A DNA stretch of 64,000 nt. Source: Grifola frondosa (taxonomy: Eukaryota; Basidiomycota; Agaricomycetes; Polyporales; Grifolaceae). The notes under the pieces were generated by a model. It ran no database searches. It had not been told where the DNA came from and saw only the letters and a list, made by a program, of their open reading frames with translations. A program made the translations under genes and the position numbers. Below are positions 44,416 through 56,265 of this stretch, piece by piece. The stretch's first letter is position 1. The number at the start of each line of letters is the position of its first letter. Where the stretch lies: assembly GCA_001683735.1 (NCBI GenBank), contig LUGG01000015.1, positions 186,001 through 250,000 on the forward strand, in the 5' to 3' direction.

Positions 44416-46260
44416 ATGACATGGACCGCCTGTTCGAGCTCCTTGATCCTTCGTCGTTCGAAACCAAGCTTTCGCACAGTCCGACAGACTCACAATGACG
44501 CGTCCTCCTTTCCCATCGTCAACATTCCAAAATCCTCAATCTATGCTCTAGGTTCAGAGTCCCCCATTCTCCGCGATGTTTCATGGACCGTATATCCGCA
44601 TGAGGCATGGGCAGTTATAAGTTCGGGACACGACAGCGGAAAAAAATGCACTTTTTGGAGCCCTCCTAAGCACTCACAGAATTTCCCCAGCACCGCCACC
44701 ACCTTATGGACTCTTCCCTTTCCTTCAAGGTCGAGATTCACACGGGTGTGTTCGACTGGTCGAGTTTGCTCACCGAGGGCGAGGTGCCGGCGGATCATTC
44801 TATGATTTTACTGCTCGTTATGGCGCCATGCACGAGGAAGACCGGAGAACTCTCCGTGAAACGTTCTTTCCCAACCTTGCCAGACCCGCGCATCCGCTCG
44901 CGATTCCATGGCTGCACTCAAAAGACCCCGACGTATCACCCGAAAACGCTGAGGAGAAAAGGCAGACGCAGGAACTGTTCGAGATGTTGACAGATCGCTT
45001 GGGCCTAACAGAAGTTTTAGATCTACCAATGGTTGCATTAAGCAACGGACAGACGAGGAGGGCGCGAATTATTAAGGCCTTGCTTGCAAAGCCAAAACTA
45101 CTGCTCTTGGATGAACCTCTGAGTAAGCTGGCACTGTTTCCATGCAAATGTATATTTATTGACATCCTGTACAGCTGGACTGGACGTCAAGACGCGGGGC
45201 CTGCTTCTCTCTCTCCTCCAGGATTACCATAAATCCCCGCCTCACCATATATCATTATCGGAATGCGCGCGCAAGATCCTCTCCCGGAGTGGACAACGCA
45301 TGTCGCGCTCATCAAAGATGATGGCACTGTACACGCCGGTAAGAGAGACGACATGCCCAGACCCCAGGCGCAAAGCCTCCCTTTCACCGTCGCGAGCACG
45401 TCGTCAAGTGAGCCGACAGTTGGTCTCGACACGAGCGAGAAAAAATTCTGTCGGAGGATTACGGGCATCCCGCTAGTACATATGACTGGGGTGAGCGTCA
45501 AGTATGGGGAGCGTATGGTGCTGGACTCGGTGCGATGGACGATCGTCGAGAACTCGAGATGGCACTTACAGGGCGCAAACGGGTCTGGAAAGACGACGCT
45601 GCTCGCATTGCTTACGGGAGACCACCCGCAGTCGTACGCCGAGTCCGCGCGCCTTCTGCTTTTCTCGCGTTCGCGAGATAAGTGGGCGACTCCCATGCTG
45701 CACCGACGCATAGGACGCGTCTCGCCGGAGCTGCACAACGCGTTCCCGCGCCGGCACTCGATGTCGGTGTGGGATGCGGTCGGAACGGGATTCGACGGCG
45801 GCTTCGTACCGAAGGGCAAGATGCGGCTCGGGCTGGACCGCGAGGGCCGTGATCTGGAGAGGGGCGGACGTGATGAGGAATGGCGTGTCTACCGGATGCG
45901 CACGGTGCTGAAACACCTTGGGCCGAGCGTATGGCGCGGCGAGTTGGGTGGGAATGACGAGGAGTTCTGGCGGCGCCCGTTCGTGGACTTGACGCCTGGA
46001 GAGCAGTCGATGGTGCTGCTGATGCGAGCGCTGGTCAGCCTCCCCCTTTGGTACTGCTCGATGAGGTGTGGTCGGGGATGGACCGCGGGATGGTGACGGC
46101 CGCACATCGCTACCTATCTGATGTAGGTGGTGGGCTAACCCGGAATCAGGCATGTGTGGTTGTGAGCCATTGGGAGGAAGAAGTACCTTGGGGTCCTCAG
46201 CACGGAGTGAATAGATTCAGGTTGGAGGGTGCGAAGGGACATCTGGTACCGTCTTCATGA
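44416..46260 (+). CDS. tandem ABC ATPase, soluble, possibly mitochondrial
   Basis: Exons 44416-45122 and 45175-46260 (intron 45123-45174). The N-terminus MTWTACSSSLILRRSKPSFR is Arg/Ser-rich like a mitochondrial presequence. Two nucleotide-binding domains follow and no membrane span is seen, as in the yeast YDR061W / bacterial ModF-like group. NBD1: degenerate Walker A (SSGHDSGK then N/K instead of T/S), signature LSNGQTRRARI, Walker B LLLLDEP. NBD2: Walker A GANGSGKTTLL, signature-like LTPGEQS, Walker B LVLLDEVWSGMD, H-loop VVVSHWEEE. Frame breaks near 44645 (A-run), 45256 and 46043 (C-run) look like missing bases. Function of this group is poorly known. Transport is unlikely without a membrane partner. 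Confidence 0.75.
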
Positions 46261-46536
46261 ATCGAGTCCTGACCTATTATCTGCTAAGTGAGCATAAGTT
46301 TTCCTTGTTCACCCATGTCTAACTGATATTGTTCCGTCTAGTCTAGGGAATATAGTATACCCATATTGCATGATTCCACAATAATCCTGACCCGCCGGTG
46401 CTATTCCACTAGGTAGGTTAAAAAATTCATCGACGTTTTTCACGTACCAGGTGGATGATGATAGTGCTATAACCACTGCCTGTTGCTTAATACTATTGCA
46501 AACGTGGAGAAGAAAATGCGCATATGGAAGACCACC

Positions 46537-47571
46537 TCACTTCGCGTATTGCTCCATAACGGCAGCGTCTCCCGCAACACCCAACATTTCTTTCAACGTT
46601 TCCTCGATTGGCTTCAACTCTCGCCCCACGACTCGCTGCAATAAAGGGTCTACTACATCCAATTCGCCTCTCGCCAGCCCTTGATAAGTTGTCGCCCATG
46701 CGTGCAGGAACTGTTCCTCGCCCCTCGGGCCCGGCCGCCCCACATTTCTCTTGACATATTCGTCCTCGGATACGACCTTCAGCCGGATATGGCGCCCGAG
46801 AATCGTCGCGACTTGCTCTCCAACTTTCTGCAACGTGAGGCACCGTGATCCGGAGAGCAAAAACGTTCCATTCTCATATCCGCCCTGTTGACACCCCCAT
46901 CAGAACAGTCATGCCTAAGGGTGGAATGCCCATTGCTCACATCTACCATGATCTTCGCCGTGCCCTCTCCTAGGTCCTCCCTACTGACCCAGGCAATCCC
47001 GCCGTCGCTATGCGGGATCAGTATTTCGTCGTTCCCCTCCGATGGGTCGAAGAACCCGAGGTATAAGGGGTAGCTCTCGCTATAGATCCCTTCTCTAAGG
47101 ATCGTGTACTTTAGTCCGCTCTCCTTCAAATAGTTCTCAGTATCGAGATGCGCCTTCATGACGGCCGCAACGCTTCCTGTGCCAAATGCCAAGGAGGTAT
47201 AGTATACATGCTTGACCCCGCACCGCTTCGCAGCATCGATCGCGTTGATATGGTTCTTCGCACGCAGCTCGTGTGCAATGCTGGGGTATGAGACGATGAG
47301 CAGTTTGTCTGCGCCGCGGAACGCCTGATCGAGCGACGCGGGTCGGAGAAGTCCCCGTGTCGGATCTCTACCCCTGCGTCTTTGATTTCAGCAGAAGCCC
47401 CCTGAGGGTTATATAGAGAAACAGCGATGTCCGATGCTAGATGGATGATTGAGTTAGCTACCCGCTTAAGCATTTGCAGCTTTTCGCGTACATACCGGGT
47501 ACGAGGCGAAGTAAATACTTCAGCACTTGCGATCCAAGGCCGCCCGTCGCACCAGTGAGAACGTACTTCAT
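46537..47571 (-). CDS. NmrA-like NAD(P)-binding oxidoreductase
   Basis: Three exons: 47496-47571, 46941-47436, 46537-46884 (introns 47437-47495 and 46885-46940). It starts MKYVLTGATGGLGSQVLKYL, the GxxGxxG dinucleotide-binding motif, continues DFSDPASLDQAFRGADKLLIVS and YTILREGIYSES, and ends VMEQYAK. This is the atypical SDR group of NmrA-like and quinone oxidoreductase 2-like proteins, acting as redox sensors or reductases; no YxxxK is evident, as usual for NmrA. One missing base near 47337 (DPR to DPASLDQ) is needed. About 305 residues, the usual family length. Presumably cytosolic. Confidence 0.82.
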
Positions 47572-48276
47572 CAATTTCTATTCGGAGAGCTATCGCAAAT
47601 CTGTGACCTCGGTCTATACCTCAATGTAGAGCGTGGTCGGTGGGAGAACTCTGGCCTAAAGTTACTTGAGCATTACGCAACGTTAGAGAGCCTTTGGTGT
47701 TAGTAATATTCACGGTTTCCGCACGGGCCCCTCAGGCAAAACTGTCTCCCGCGAATACACTTCTGTTAATCGACTATTTCAGCTCGTGTGAGTGAGTCCG
47801 AGTCCTCGATATCGAGTGTTACGGAACTGGCAGAGCAGAGCTGCGCCTATACAAGATGAATCGATGGGGGAACTTGTTTATCTCGCAAAGTTCCAATGAG
47901 AACCAAATGAGAACGGTCCCGTGAGTCGTTCATCTGCGCTGGGCCGGTCGATGGTCAATAAGCGCATATCGAAACCCACCGAGCGTTTTTTCACTTTAGA
48001 GCGGTTCTACTGACATTTTGAATGTAGATAACGCAAACAAATGACCAAGACAGCATCGATCCAATTCACAACACCAATAGCTTACACACCCGGTGGTTCG
48101 TATGTGCTGGCACCGGGAAGAGCATAGTTGCTTCCTATTTAGAGCATGGGCGGTACCGCATACATGACATGAAACGTGGGAAGTGCAGTGCGAGGATGCG
48201 GCAGCGAGAGGCGTGAAGAGCAGCGGGTAAGGTAAAGAGAATGCAAGGAAGGGCCGGGCGAAGACAACAACAACGA
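47572..48276. other. intergenic
   Basis: Upstream region of the NmrA-like gene and downstream region of the uL23 gene; no gene seen. Confidence 0.45.
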
Positions 48277-48983
48277 TTAGATGAAACCAATCTATGAATT
48301 ACAATAAACTATCAACGGCATGTATATTCAGAAATGAGCAATTGACGCACCTTGTTCGCGACGTCCAGCGCGTCGTGGTCTGCTGTCAGCCGCACGTATG
48401 CCTTTTTCTTACCATCGGGGCTAGGCGAAAGAGAGTAACGTCAAGCATGAATCGAGGATAAAACGTTTATGAAACACGAACCGGATGAGCGTGTTGATCT
48501 TTGCCGCCTGCACATCATACAACTTCTTCACAGCGTCCTTGATCTGGCGCTTGTTCGACTTGATGTCTACGATAAATACAAGGGTGTTGTGCTCCTCAAT
48601 CTTCTTCATCGCGGATTCGGTGTTCAGAGGCCTTCAAAATTACATATTAGCTTTCACACCCTTATGATGTACAAGAACGAGGAAGACTCACGAAACGATC
48701 GTCCGGAACTGATCCATCCGTGGCACATGAGGGATAGACTTCCGGGGGTACTTGGGGTCACGGGCAAGGCGGAGGGTTTTCGGGCGGTGGAAGGAGACAG
48801 AGTAACGCGTCTTGCGCGCAGCATGTGCGTGCGTGCCCTGCAGAGCGGCCTTTTTGGCGGCCTTCGCTTTGGCATCCTTTGATGTCGCTATAAAAGAGCT
48901 TAGACTTGAGTGCACAGAGAGAGCGACTGAGACGTACCCTTGGCGGCGGCAGCCTTACCCTTCGTGCTCTTCGTTGCGGCCAT
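48277..48983 (-). CDS. RPL25: 60S ribosomal protein uL23 (L25/L23a)
   Basis: Five exons: 48938-48983, 48692-48887, 48482-48631, 48351-48420, 48277-48291. All phases agree and encode 158 residues with no frame break. A Lys/Ala-rich N-terminus ([16 protein letters not shown], probably carrying the nuclear import signal) precedes the conserved uL23 fold: [56 protein letters not shown] and the end [13 protein letters not shown]. It sits at the polypeptide exit tunnel of the large subunit and helps dock signal recognition particle and chaperones. The last coding exon is only 15 nt. Many short introns are typical of basidiomycete ribosomal protein genes. Confidence 0.95.
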
Positions 48984-49571
48984 GGATGTAATGTGGGTCT
49001 ATACCAAAGAAAGCGGACGCCCGGTCAACAAATGACAGCCCAGCGGAAGATAGTAAAATGGAATCGCAATGGGCTTGGGAACTACCCAAGCCTGGTCATC
49101 ACCGCGGCTGTCATCCTCACTTGCTTCGACCAATCCACCCCCTTCAACTGCTGATTTCAGCTCCAAGCCTTGCAGGCAGCCCTCCAAGTCCATTGCGCAC
49201 CCCATCACAGCATAATTTCGGGGAATTTCGTGGACTCACCTTGACGATGCCGCCTGCGTTGTGGATGGGGTGAAATTCGTGAGGGTCTCTCACGTGATTG
49301 AGAGAGCGTGACACATATCTGTCACACATCACATCCCCGCGCGGACGTCCATTAGCGCCCATTGCGTTGTGGACGCCGAGCACCGCCTCCTCCTGCTTAT
49401 AAGCGCTCGCTTAGCAGTGTTCAGCGGACATGTTCCCTGCGCAGCGCTGCCACATATCCTGGGAACGACTCGAACGTTGATCGCAGCAGTCAGAGGCACA
49501 CTCAAGAGTCAAGACGTGTCTGCAGGTTCGAACAGGATCTCCATCCCCTCTCCTCTGAGTCACTCACGGCC
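48984..49571. other. divergent intergenic region
   Basis: Between the divergent uL23 gene and the next plus-strand gene. No gene seen; GC-rich toward the right. Confidence 0.4.
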
Positions 49572-50868
49572 ATGATCCTGCCAGTGGACAAACGAGACCT
49601 CCCAGGCGATGAGCTCGTGCCGTTGGATGCGCCCCATCATATGACGCCCTCGAGGGCGTGCGCCCTCCCTCTCTCCAACAGAGCGAAAAAGCGGGCCCCT
49701 CATCGTCATCGATCGCAGCATGGTCCCTCTCCTCGCAGGACAAGGCGCCACGGCGGCCCGCCCCTTGGTTCAGCTTCAGTGCATACGGGCGTGCCGCGCG
49801 CTCGGTCCGTGTGACCGTCCTCGGTATCCTGCGCGACGTCGTGAAGCACGCCGCGCGCCCCGAGTCACTGGGGTTGCTCACGAGCTGTTCGGACGCATGC
49901 CGCACGTACGACCTCTCCTTCTCGGCCATCCTCCAGGAGCCCTCCGTCGAGGGCCACACGCCGATCTACTGGGCGGTCATCAACCGCCCGCCCGAGCCAC
50001 CGCGCGAGGACACGCCCGACCTCGTCACCGCGCTGCTCACTATGGCGGCGCCGCTCGCGGACGCGACGCTTTCCGAGCTGCGCCTCGCATGCCTGCAGAC
50101 GTCCGACCAGGCGCTGTTCCAGCGTCTCCGCCTCTCGCCGGCGTTCGCGCCACTATCGGGGACAGAGGAGATCATCCTGGGCGGGTCCGTTCCACCAGAC
50201 GAGGTAGTGGTGGAGGAGATGCCCGGGGACGAAGGCGCGTTCGCGGTGTGCGTCCGCTTCCCGTTGTTCCAGAAGCGCATGCGCATTTCGAAGGAGGTCG
50301 CGCTGGAATTCATCGCGCGAGGTACGTGCCACGCTTGCTCTGCGCCCCCAGCGAGTGCTCAGTGTGTTTGTAGGCCGGCTGTGGTCCCTTAAGTTCTTCG
50401 TGGTGGCCGAGCACGACATGCGCACGGGCTTCAAGTATTATGCGCCGGGGACGTGGGTCGTCACGCTCGCGCTGCTCGAGCACAGCCCCCCGACGTGCAT
50501 CGATTCCGCGCCTCACCATTGCAGACCCACGCCACGCTCCGCCCGCGTTCCCATCTTCGCCTGCGGGGGAGGCGCGCCATAAGCCCAAGCCGACGATATG
50601 CTTGCGGCTGAAGACGACGACACCGCTGACCCCGCCTGTCGCGCGGTGCCCACAAAGCAGCCTCATCGTCGCCTCGCTCGGGGACAGCCTCATGGCGAAC
50701 AGCCTGCAGTATACGTGCGTTATCACCAGTGTCTCTTTTGATTTTTTGGTGGTGGTGCTGATGTGGTGTGTTTGCAGCGGGAGCTCGTACATAAGTGAGG
50801 ACGGCGCGCTCCAGGCGAAGCTGGAGGCGAGGCTTACCAGGCCGGACGCAGAGTGTGTTATTTGCTAG
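49572..50868 (+). CDS. unknown conserved-looking protein
   Basis: Three exons: 49572-50321, 50374-50714, 50778-50868 (introns 52 and 63 nt). The start MILPVDKRDLPGDELVPLD leads to a long GC-rich frame with clear coding character: WFSFSAYGRAARSVRVTVLG, YDLSFSAILQEPSVEGHTPI, YWAVINRPPEP, then LWSLKFFVVAEHDMRTGF. No domain is recognised by eye; the beta-rich pattern recalls proteins that pair an ankyrin-like helix with a beta-sandwich, but this is a guess. Two one-base gaps seem needed (near 49652 and near 50505). No signal peptide or membrane span. Function unknown. Confidence 0.6.
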
Positions 50869-51690
50869 CGCTGTTACATCAAGGTCGGGGGTTCCTCCTG
50901 GTGTCCCTGGAACTTCGTGGTCTGTGTCGAGCGCTCCAATTCCATCCCGCTTCTCGGCTGCTGTTGTGCTTTTGATAGGTTTAATGTTGTCGTTGTCCTG
51001 GAAATGTTTTGGATGCATGTACGATTGTGTATTATAGATTGCCACCGTATATCCTCTTTTTATGTCATGCATGTATAACTACTTTGTACTAACTTGTTGT
51101 GATCACCGAGATTCCACATCGAGTACTACTGTCCACATTTTTCAACGTCCTTCACCCCTCCGATACCATAGACATTTACAGGATTTGTTATGTTACATTA
51201 GGAATGCATTATGAAAGCATATAACCTCTGTATCGGAGTACCGACAAATAGACGCCTGTCACTATAAGCGTGACATGGCGCACGTCTGCGATGGATGACT
51301 GCTGCGGGCCCGCCACAAATAGCGGAAGGGAAACCCCCACGGATCGGCTCTGCGGTCAAGGCACGTTCTTCCTAGAGACCGCAGAGACGAAGCCGAGGAC
51401 GCGAGCGAGCTCGACGCCTCCGGCGGCTCGAGGCTTGACTGTTCAGACTGGGGATATCTGGGCAAACTGAAATGAAGGCGAGAACGCAAGATCTGGGAAG
51501 CCTCTTACGAAGATATGACGAAGGTGTCGAGCTCGATGTCGCTGTCCGCCGTGCGCGTGTGCCGAGACGGTATGCAGGGCAGGCAGCCGAGCGGACACGA
51601 TCTGGTATTACCCTTGGCGCCGGTGGCGGCCTTGGGCATTCTGCGGGATTGTGTCTTGTCAAGTAGGCGTGGGCGAGGAGCTGGAGACAC
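50869..51690. other. intergenic with weak minus-strand exons
   Basis: A minus-strand frame at 51505-51780 (CPLGCLPCIPSRHTRTAD, then a donor-like GTAAGAGG) and a Ser-rich stretch at 51380-51455 could be the extreme 3' exons of the membrane protein gene to the right, but I cannot join them. I list no separate gene. Confidence 0.3.
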
Positions 51691-53240
51691 TTACAGCTTG
51701 GTGATGAGGGGGGCGCAGCCTACCGGGCACCCATTATTGCGCAGAACCATTCTTTTGTAGTGGCGGCACGCGCAGGCAATACTGGACGAATGACTTCGAG
51801 GTCAGCTCTTTCGAGAGGTATTTGGACAGCGAATTGACGTACGTGACTACGTCTGGAGGTAAGTGGTGGCGACGACATTAGCAAGAACCTAAGCAGAGCC
51901 GAGAAGAGAGAACAGGTTCCCTACAAGCAGGATAGCCGAGAACCTAGGACATCGAGAAGTCAGCACGTTCGCGTGTTCAGATGAGAAACGACGCACCGAC
52001 TGCAGATGTCCTGAGGGTGGGGTTAGCATCATTGTACAGAGAAGGCTGCTGAGCGACATACCACTGGGATTGAAGCGAAGGACGTTCAAGACCTGCATCA
52101 TTCGATTAGAATGAGACTGATACACTATCGGGCAAGGAGCATACCGAGACAGCCATTTGTAGGACCCACAGAAAGATGAGCTCAACGAGCCCCTCCTTGT
52201 ATAGGAAATGGCAGCACTTCTTGATCGCGACCATGCTTCCTTCGTGTGCGGTGGACGACAGAATTGCACGCTGTCGAGCCCTGAGGAGCCCGGAGCACAG
52301 CAGAACAGGGGCTGCGGTGGTGAGGTACATCACTAAGTGTGTCACTATCAGTAAAAAAAGTCGAGGAGTCGATTCGATAGAGTAGTCACGGTAAATAGCA
52401 AGAACGACTTGGAACCCATCGTGGAACCAGGCACCCGCACACGTGTAAGACCTGAGGAAGGAGGGATATTAGACTAAGGTCAAGGTTGTTTGAAGATAGA
52501 ACAAACTTATGCAAACAACCACGCAAAGACCGAGCTGAGATAGCAACATCACGTACGATACAACGGGAGTTCGCCAGATAGACGTGCTAGAATCAGAACC
52601 ACAAATGGCCTTATCACCTATCTGCAACTAAACACCTTAGAAAGGACTCCGTACACGCGAATTGCCAGGACCGCATGGGCATTCCCAATGAAACTATAGC
52701 CGTAGCCTAGAATTTCATGGAGGCATTGAGCGCCAGTCAAGAATTCTGCGACTGGACAAACCTGGTGAACATAGCTAAGGTTCTGTGTATGTCATCAGAA
52801 ACTCCAGGACAAACTGGAGTATAGGATCTCGTACTCACAACAAGGATGCGATAAGGAAAAGAGCAAATGAAGCCTATCTGGCACGCGACGGAAACGAGAG
52901 AGATGTAACGGCAGGGAAATACACCAGTATACCGCCTAAACGGCACCCCCGTTTCCCCCGCATTACCGACAAGTCAATCCCAAACGATTTGGTCAGTTCC
53001 CAACTGGACAAGACGAGACGTGGCGTGATGAGAACTAACGAAACGAACAGGAGAGACTCCAGACCACGTACGCGAGTACACCGCTGGACAAGTGCACAAC
53101 AAAAACGAGTACATCTGCAAAGCATATGCGCTGAGCAAGCAAAGCGAACACCCATGTTCGTACAGGGCCTGAATATGCGGATGACGCTTACCGTATTGTC
53201 TTTCGAGTGCGTCCTTGGAATTCTGCGTCCAAAAGGACAT
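51691..53240 (-). CDS. multi-pass membrane protein, paralogue of the gene at 53962
   Basis: 5' exons are solid: 53192-53240, 53072-53114, 52839-53003, then about 52620-52782 and further exons to roughly 51690. The start MSFWTQNSKDALERQY, then VVHLSSGVLAWELTKSFGID, CRYISLVSVACQIGFICS, CLHEILGYGYSFIGNAHAVL and YKEGLVELIFLWVLQMAVS align one to one with the neighbouring plus-strand gene, including a second exon of exactly 43 nt in the same phase. About six or seven hydrophobic helices suggest a fungal membrane protein of the DUF6533-like type; ligand and function are unknown. Frame problems: one missing base in exon 3 near 52928, and an in-frame TAG near 52612. The 3' end is uncertain. Confidence 0.55.
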
Positions 53241-53961
53241 GGCCTGTGGAATAAACCAAGAGTTGGACGCTGAACGTAAACGTTGGGGACGTCAAAACCG
53301 AAATTTCAGGGACACCCGGCGCTGTCAAGTCAAACTTGACGCCTTTACGTGATGGAATACATAGAATATTCAAGGCTGGGGCAGTTTCTAACCGACTCAT
53401 GCAAACGTAGAGTCTTGTGTGGCTGGCGCTACATTAACAAAATCATGAGAAGAAGAAGAAGCGTGTACACAACATCGAGTAGGTGAGTGGCAGAATTGTG
53501 GCAGATCATGTCACGTCTGCATTGAAAGATTAAGTTCCCAAATTGGGCAAATCATTATGTAACCAATCACTCTGCGGAAGCAAAAATCTGGCATCTTTAT
53601 CCATGTAAGTAAGTCCTACATTATTGAGCTCAATGGTTATACCTTGTGGTTACGCATTTTCAAGGTTTCCAACAGTTTTCCAGCCGAAGATCTCCAGGAA
53701 CGTTAAGGCGTTGCCGCACTGTTTAAGGTATTACCCGAGATTTCCGATCATTTGTCAATACTGTTCAAATAATTAAGCTGCGTTGTGAGGTCTGAGGTCG
53801 CATTCGCGTGCCGGTAATCATAAACTAGTGTAGTGCGCGCAGATCCCAGTTATACTGCGCGCTCTTTCACTAAGCTCATTCCTTTTCTACCACCGTCTCA
53901 CTCTGTGGTGCGAACCTTTCTGCGCTCTCCGGACCAGTGTCCGTCGAGTTGACTATTGGCA
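53241..53961. other. divergent promoter between membrane paralogues
   Basis: About 720 nt shared by two head-to-head paralogous genes. No gene or clear inverted symmetry seen. Confidence 0.45.
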
Positions 53962-55790
53962 ATGCTAGCGGAGGGTTGGGACGATGCCCTCAGGAATGGC
54001 GTGCAGCGACAAGATGTCGGTAAGCTAACGCAAAATGTTAATTATTGACGACTTTGATCGACCCTGCTTCAGACGCTGCTCTCTTGGTGACCCATCTTGC
54101 TAGCGGATTGAATGCGTGAGTATCTATACACAACCTCCCTAGGACCCTGTTCTGATTCTGCGCTGGCAGCTGGGACTTTGTAGTTTCATTGTCTTTCGAT
54201 TGGTCTGTGATCAAGAGTAGACGAGGATCCATCTGGGGCATTCTCTTTTGCTATTCGCTCTGTCGTTACATCTCCATGCTATCCACGGCTGTAACCCTTA
54301 TCTTCATCGACTCGCGTCCGTATCACAATTTTACGGTATGCCGCATCGTTCGTTCAGACCGCTTTTAACTTTACTCAGAGGAGCCGATACCACTCCAGGC
54401 TCTCTGTTATATCTTCCAGGTGTGTATGTAGAAACTTTGCATCTACCGTCCTCCAGCTGCTGCTTCAGGTCACGACTGCAATTTCAATGAGTTTCGCCTT
54501 TTCGATATTGACATTGCGTGTGTGCGTCTCTATCACACGACTCTCCCGTGTCAGTCTCGCTCAGTTTTCCAACTTTAGGGTTGCAATTTGGAAGCGTCCG
54601 TATATCAGTTGGTTCATGACGACGTCTCATCTGGCCCTCTGGATTTGCGTCATAAGAGGCACGTGCATGTAAATGTTCCCAATAGCCCCATTCAAATTGC
54701 TCATCATGATGCAGGATTTACAATGATCCACAGTGTTTGGATAAATAAGGCATGTCACATAGTCATCACTTCAGTTCGTACGTGTAATATTCACTGCGAT
54801 CATGACACCACAACCTTACTCGGGTTTACTCTTGCAGTACTGTATGAGTCTACCACGGTGCTGGTCGCCGGTATCGTTGGCTTGGTTCTCAAGTACAGAC
54901 GTCGAAAGGCTTCCGAAGCTACCTGCTTTGGTTATTTCCGGGAACTGTACCGTCAGGGCATGTTATACTTCGTGCTCATATGGGCGGTAGTCGTGGCTTC
55001 TAGCGTTAGCGGTATTTTTATTGTATACCTTGTGTTTGCTGCTCACGAGTGACCCTCCAGATCGTTACGTACGCAGTGGAGGATCCGACTGGTGAGCTAC
55101 TCGGTTTCTCCAGCAGCACCATTGACGGCTGTCTTACATGTTAAAAAATGCGTAGGCGTTATCAGTTTTGTATGTTCTTTTTTGTTCAGCCGCAACTAGG
55201 GGGCTGAATTCTCGCTCTTTTACAGTCTATAGGATATGTGGCATGTGCGTGGACTCTGACATCCTGGACTCGATCCGATAAGAATCTTATGTTGATTGAC
55301 CATCATCATTGTTAGACATTGTGACGTAAGTAATGTCCGCACATCTGCATTCTTCTTTTCGTTGATTTTCGCGCGACTTTCAGCGTCATCGCGGCATCGC
55401 GGGTTTTTCGCGACATGGTTCTGAAGTGTAACACCTGCCCGGTCACTAGCAGCTGGTTAATGTACGTCCCCTTTTCCAGCACTCTAATTGTGGTGATGCA
55501 TATTGTTGTGCCTGCAGTGGTAGTAATTGTTTCGGATTCGGATCTAAGAGCCCCGCGGTTCACGCGCCACAGTCTGACACCAGCAAGGGCGAAGCTCCAA
55601 TGTCTCTTCCTTTCCATTACCAGCATAGAAATGCCGATTTGGATATCGCGTTGAGTAACATCGCGCGGTGAGTGGCTCACACAAATGACGTCAAATCTCT
55701 TAATATTAACCTGTTGATAACAGTCCGGCACCAGCACAGCACGCGTCTTCGGCCATTATAGCCTTCACCGACAACACCTCACACGGCTAG
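53962..55790 (+). CDS. multi-pass membrane protein (DUF6533-like)
   Basis: Resolved exons: 53962-54019, 54073-54115, 54170-54335, then about 54380-54420, about 54470-54519, about 54580-54664, about 54715-55100, about 55376-55440 and final exons to the stop at 55788-55790. The N-terminus MLAEGWDDALRNGVQRQDV precedes LASGLNAWDFVVSLSFDW and FCYSLCRYISMLSTAVTLIF. Later helices include FAFSILTLRVAIW, TLAVLYESTTVLVAGIVG and MLYFVLIWAVVVASSVSG, and a juxtamembrane VSVIAASRVFRDMVLK precedes a Ser/His-rich cytosolic tail ending FTDNTSHG. The WDFVxSLxFDW motif before the second helix is shared by a large mushroom family of unknown function. One base may be missing near 54378. Confidence 0.6.
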
Positions 55791-56265
55791 CCTGCACGTC
55801 GCACCAGGCTATACGGGCAATCATTTGTGGCAAGTGCTCGGTAGGACGCCCCTTATCGCGTTCTTGTCTATGCGTCATGACCATGCTGTTCATACGGACG
55901 GCCTTTCGTAGTCGTCCATCGCAAGTCCCTCTTAGAGTCCAATTCTCTCTGAACTGATCGTTCGCTCATTTTGTACATATACTAGTGGATTCGAAGATCT
56001 ATCCCAGGTCGTGCTAGTATATAGTGCATTTGGTCTCATGTTCTCTCACTCTTCTGCGAAGTTATTGCCGTTGCGGTTCTGGCCATCGACAATAGGACGT
56101 TGTAGCACATGGGCGGACAGAGTCCTGGAAACTTGTATAGTGCTTAAGACATATCGTTTATGTATGGACTCACATCTTCATTTCATAAGGAAGCGAAACG
56201 GCTGAGTGGTGAGGAAAAACTGAAAACTGAAAAACAGCGTGTAGCAAATCGATGAAATGAGACAT
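55791..56265. other. convergent intergenic region
   Basis: Between two converging genes; no gene seen. Confidence 0.45.
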
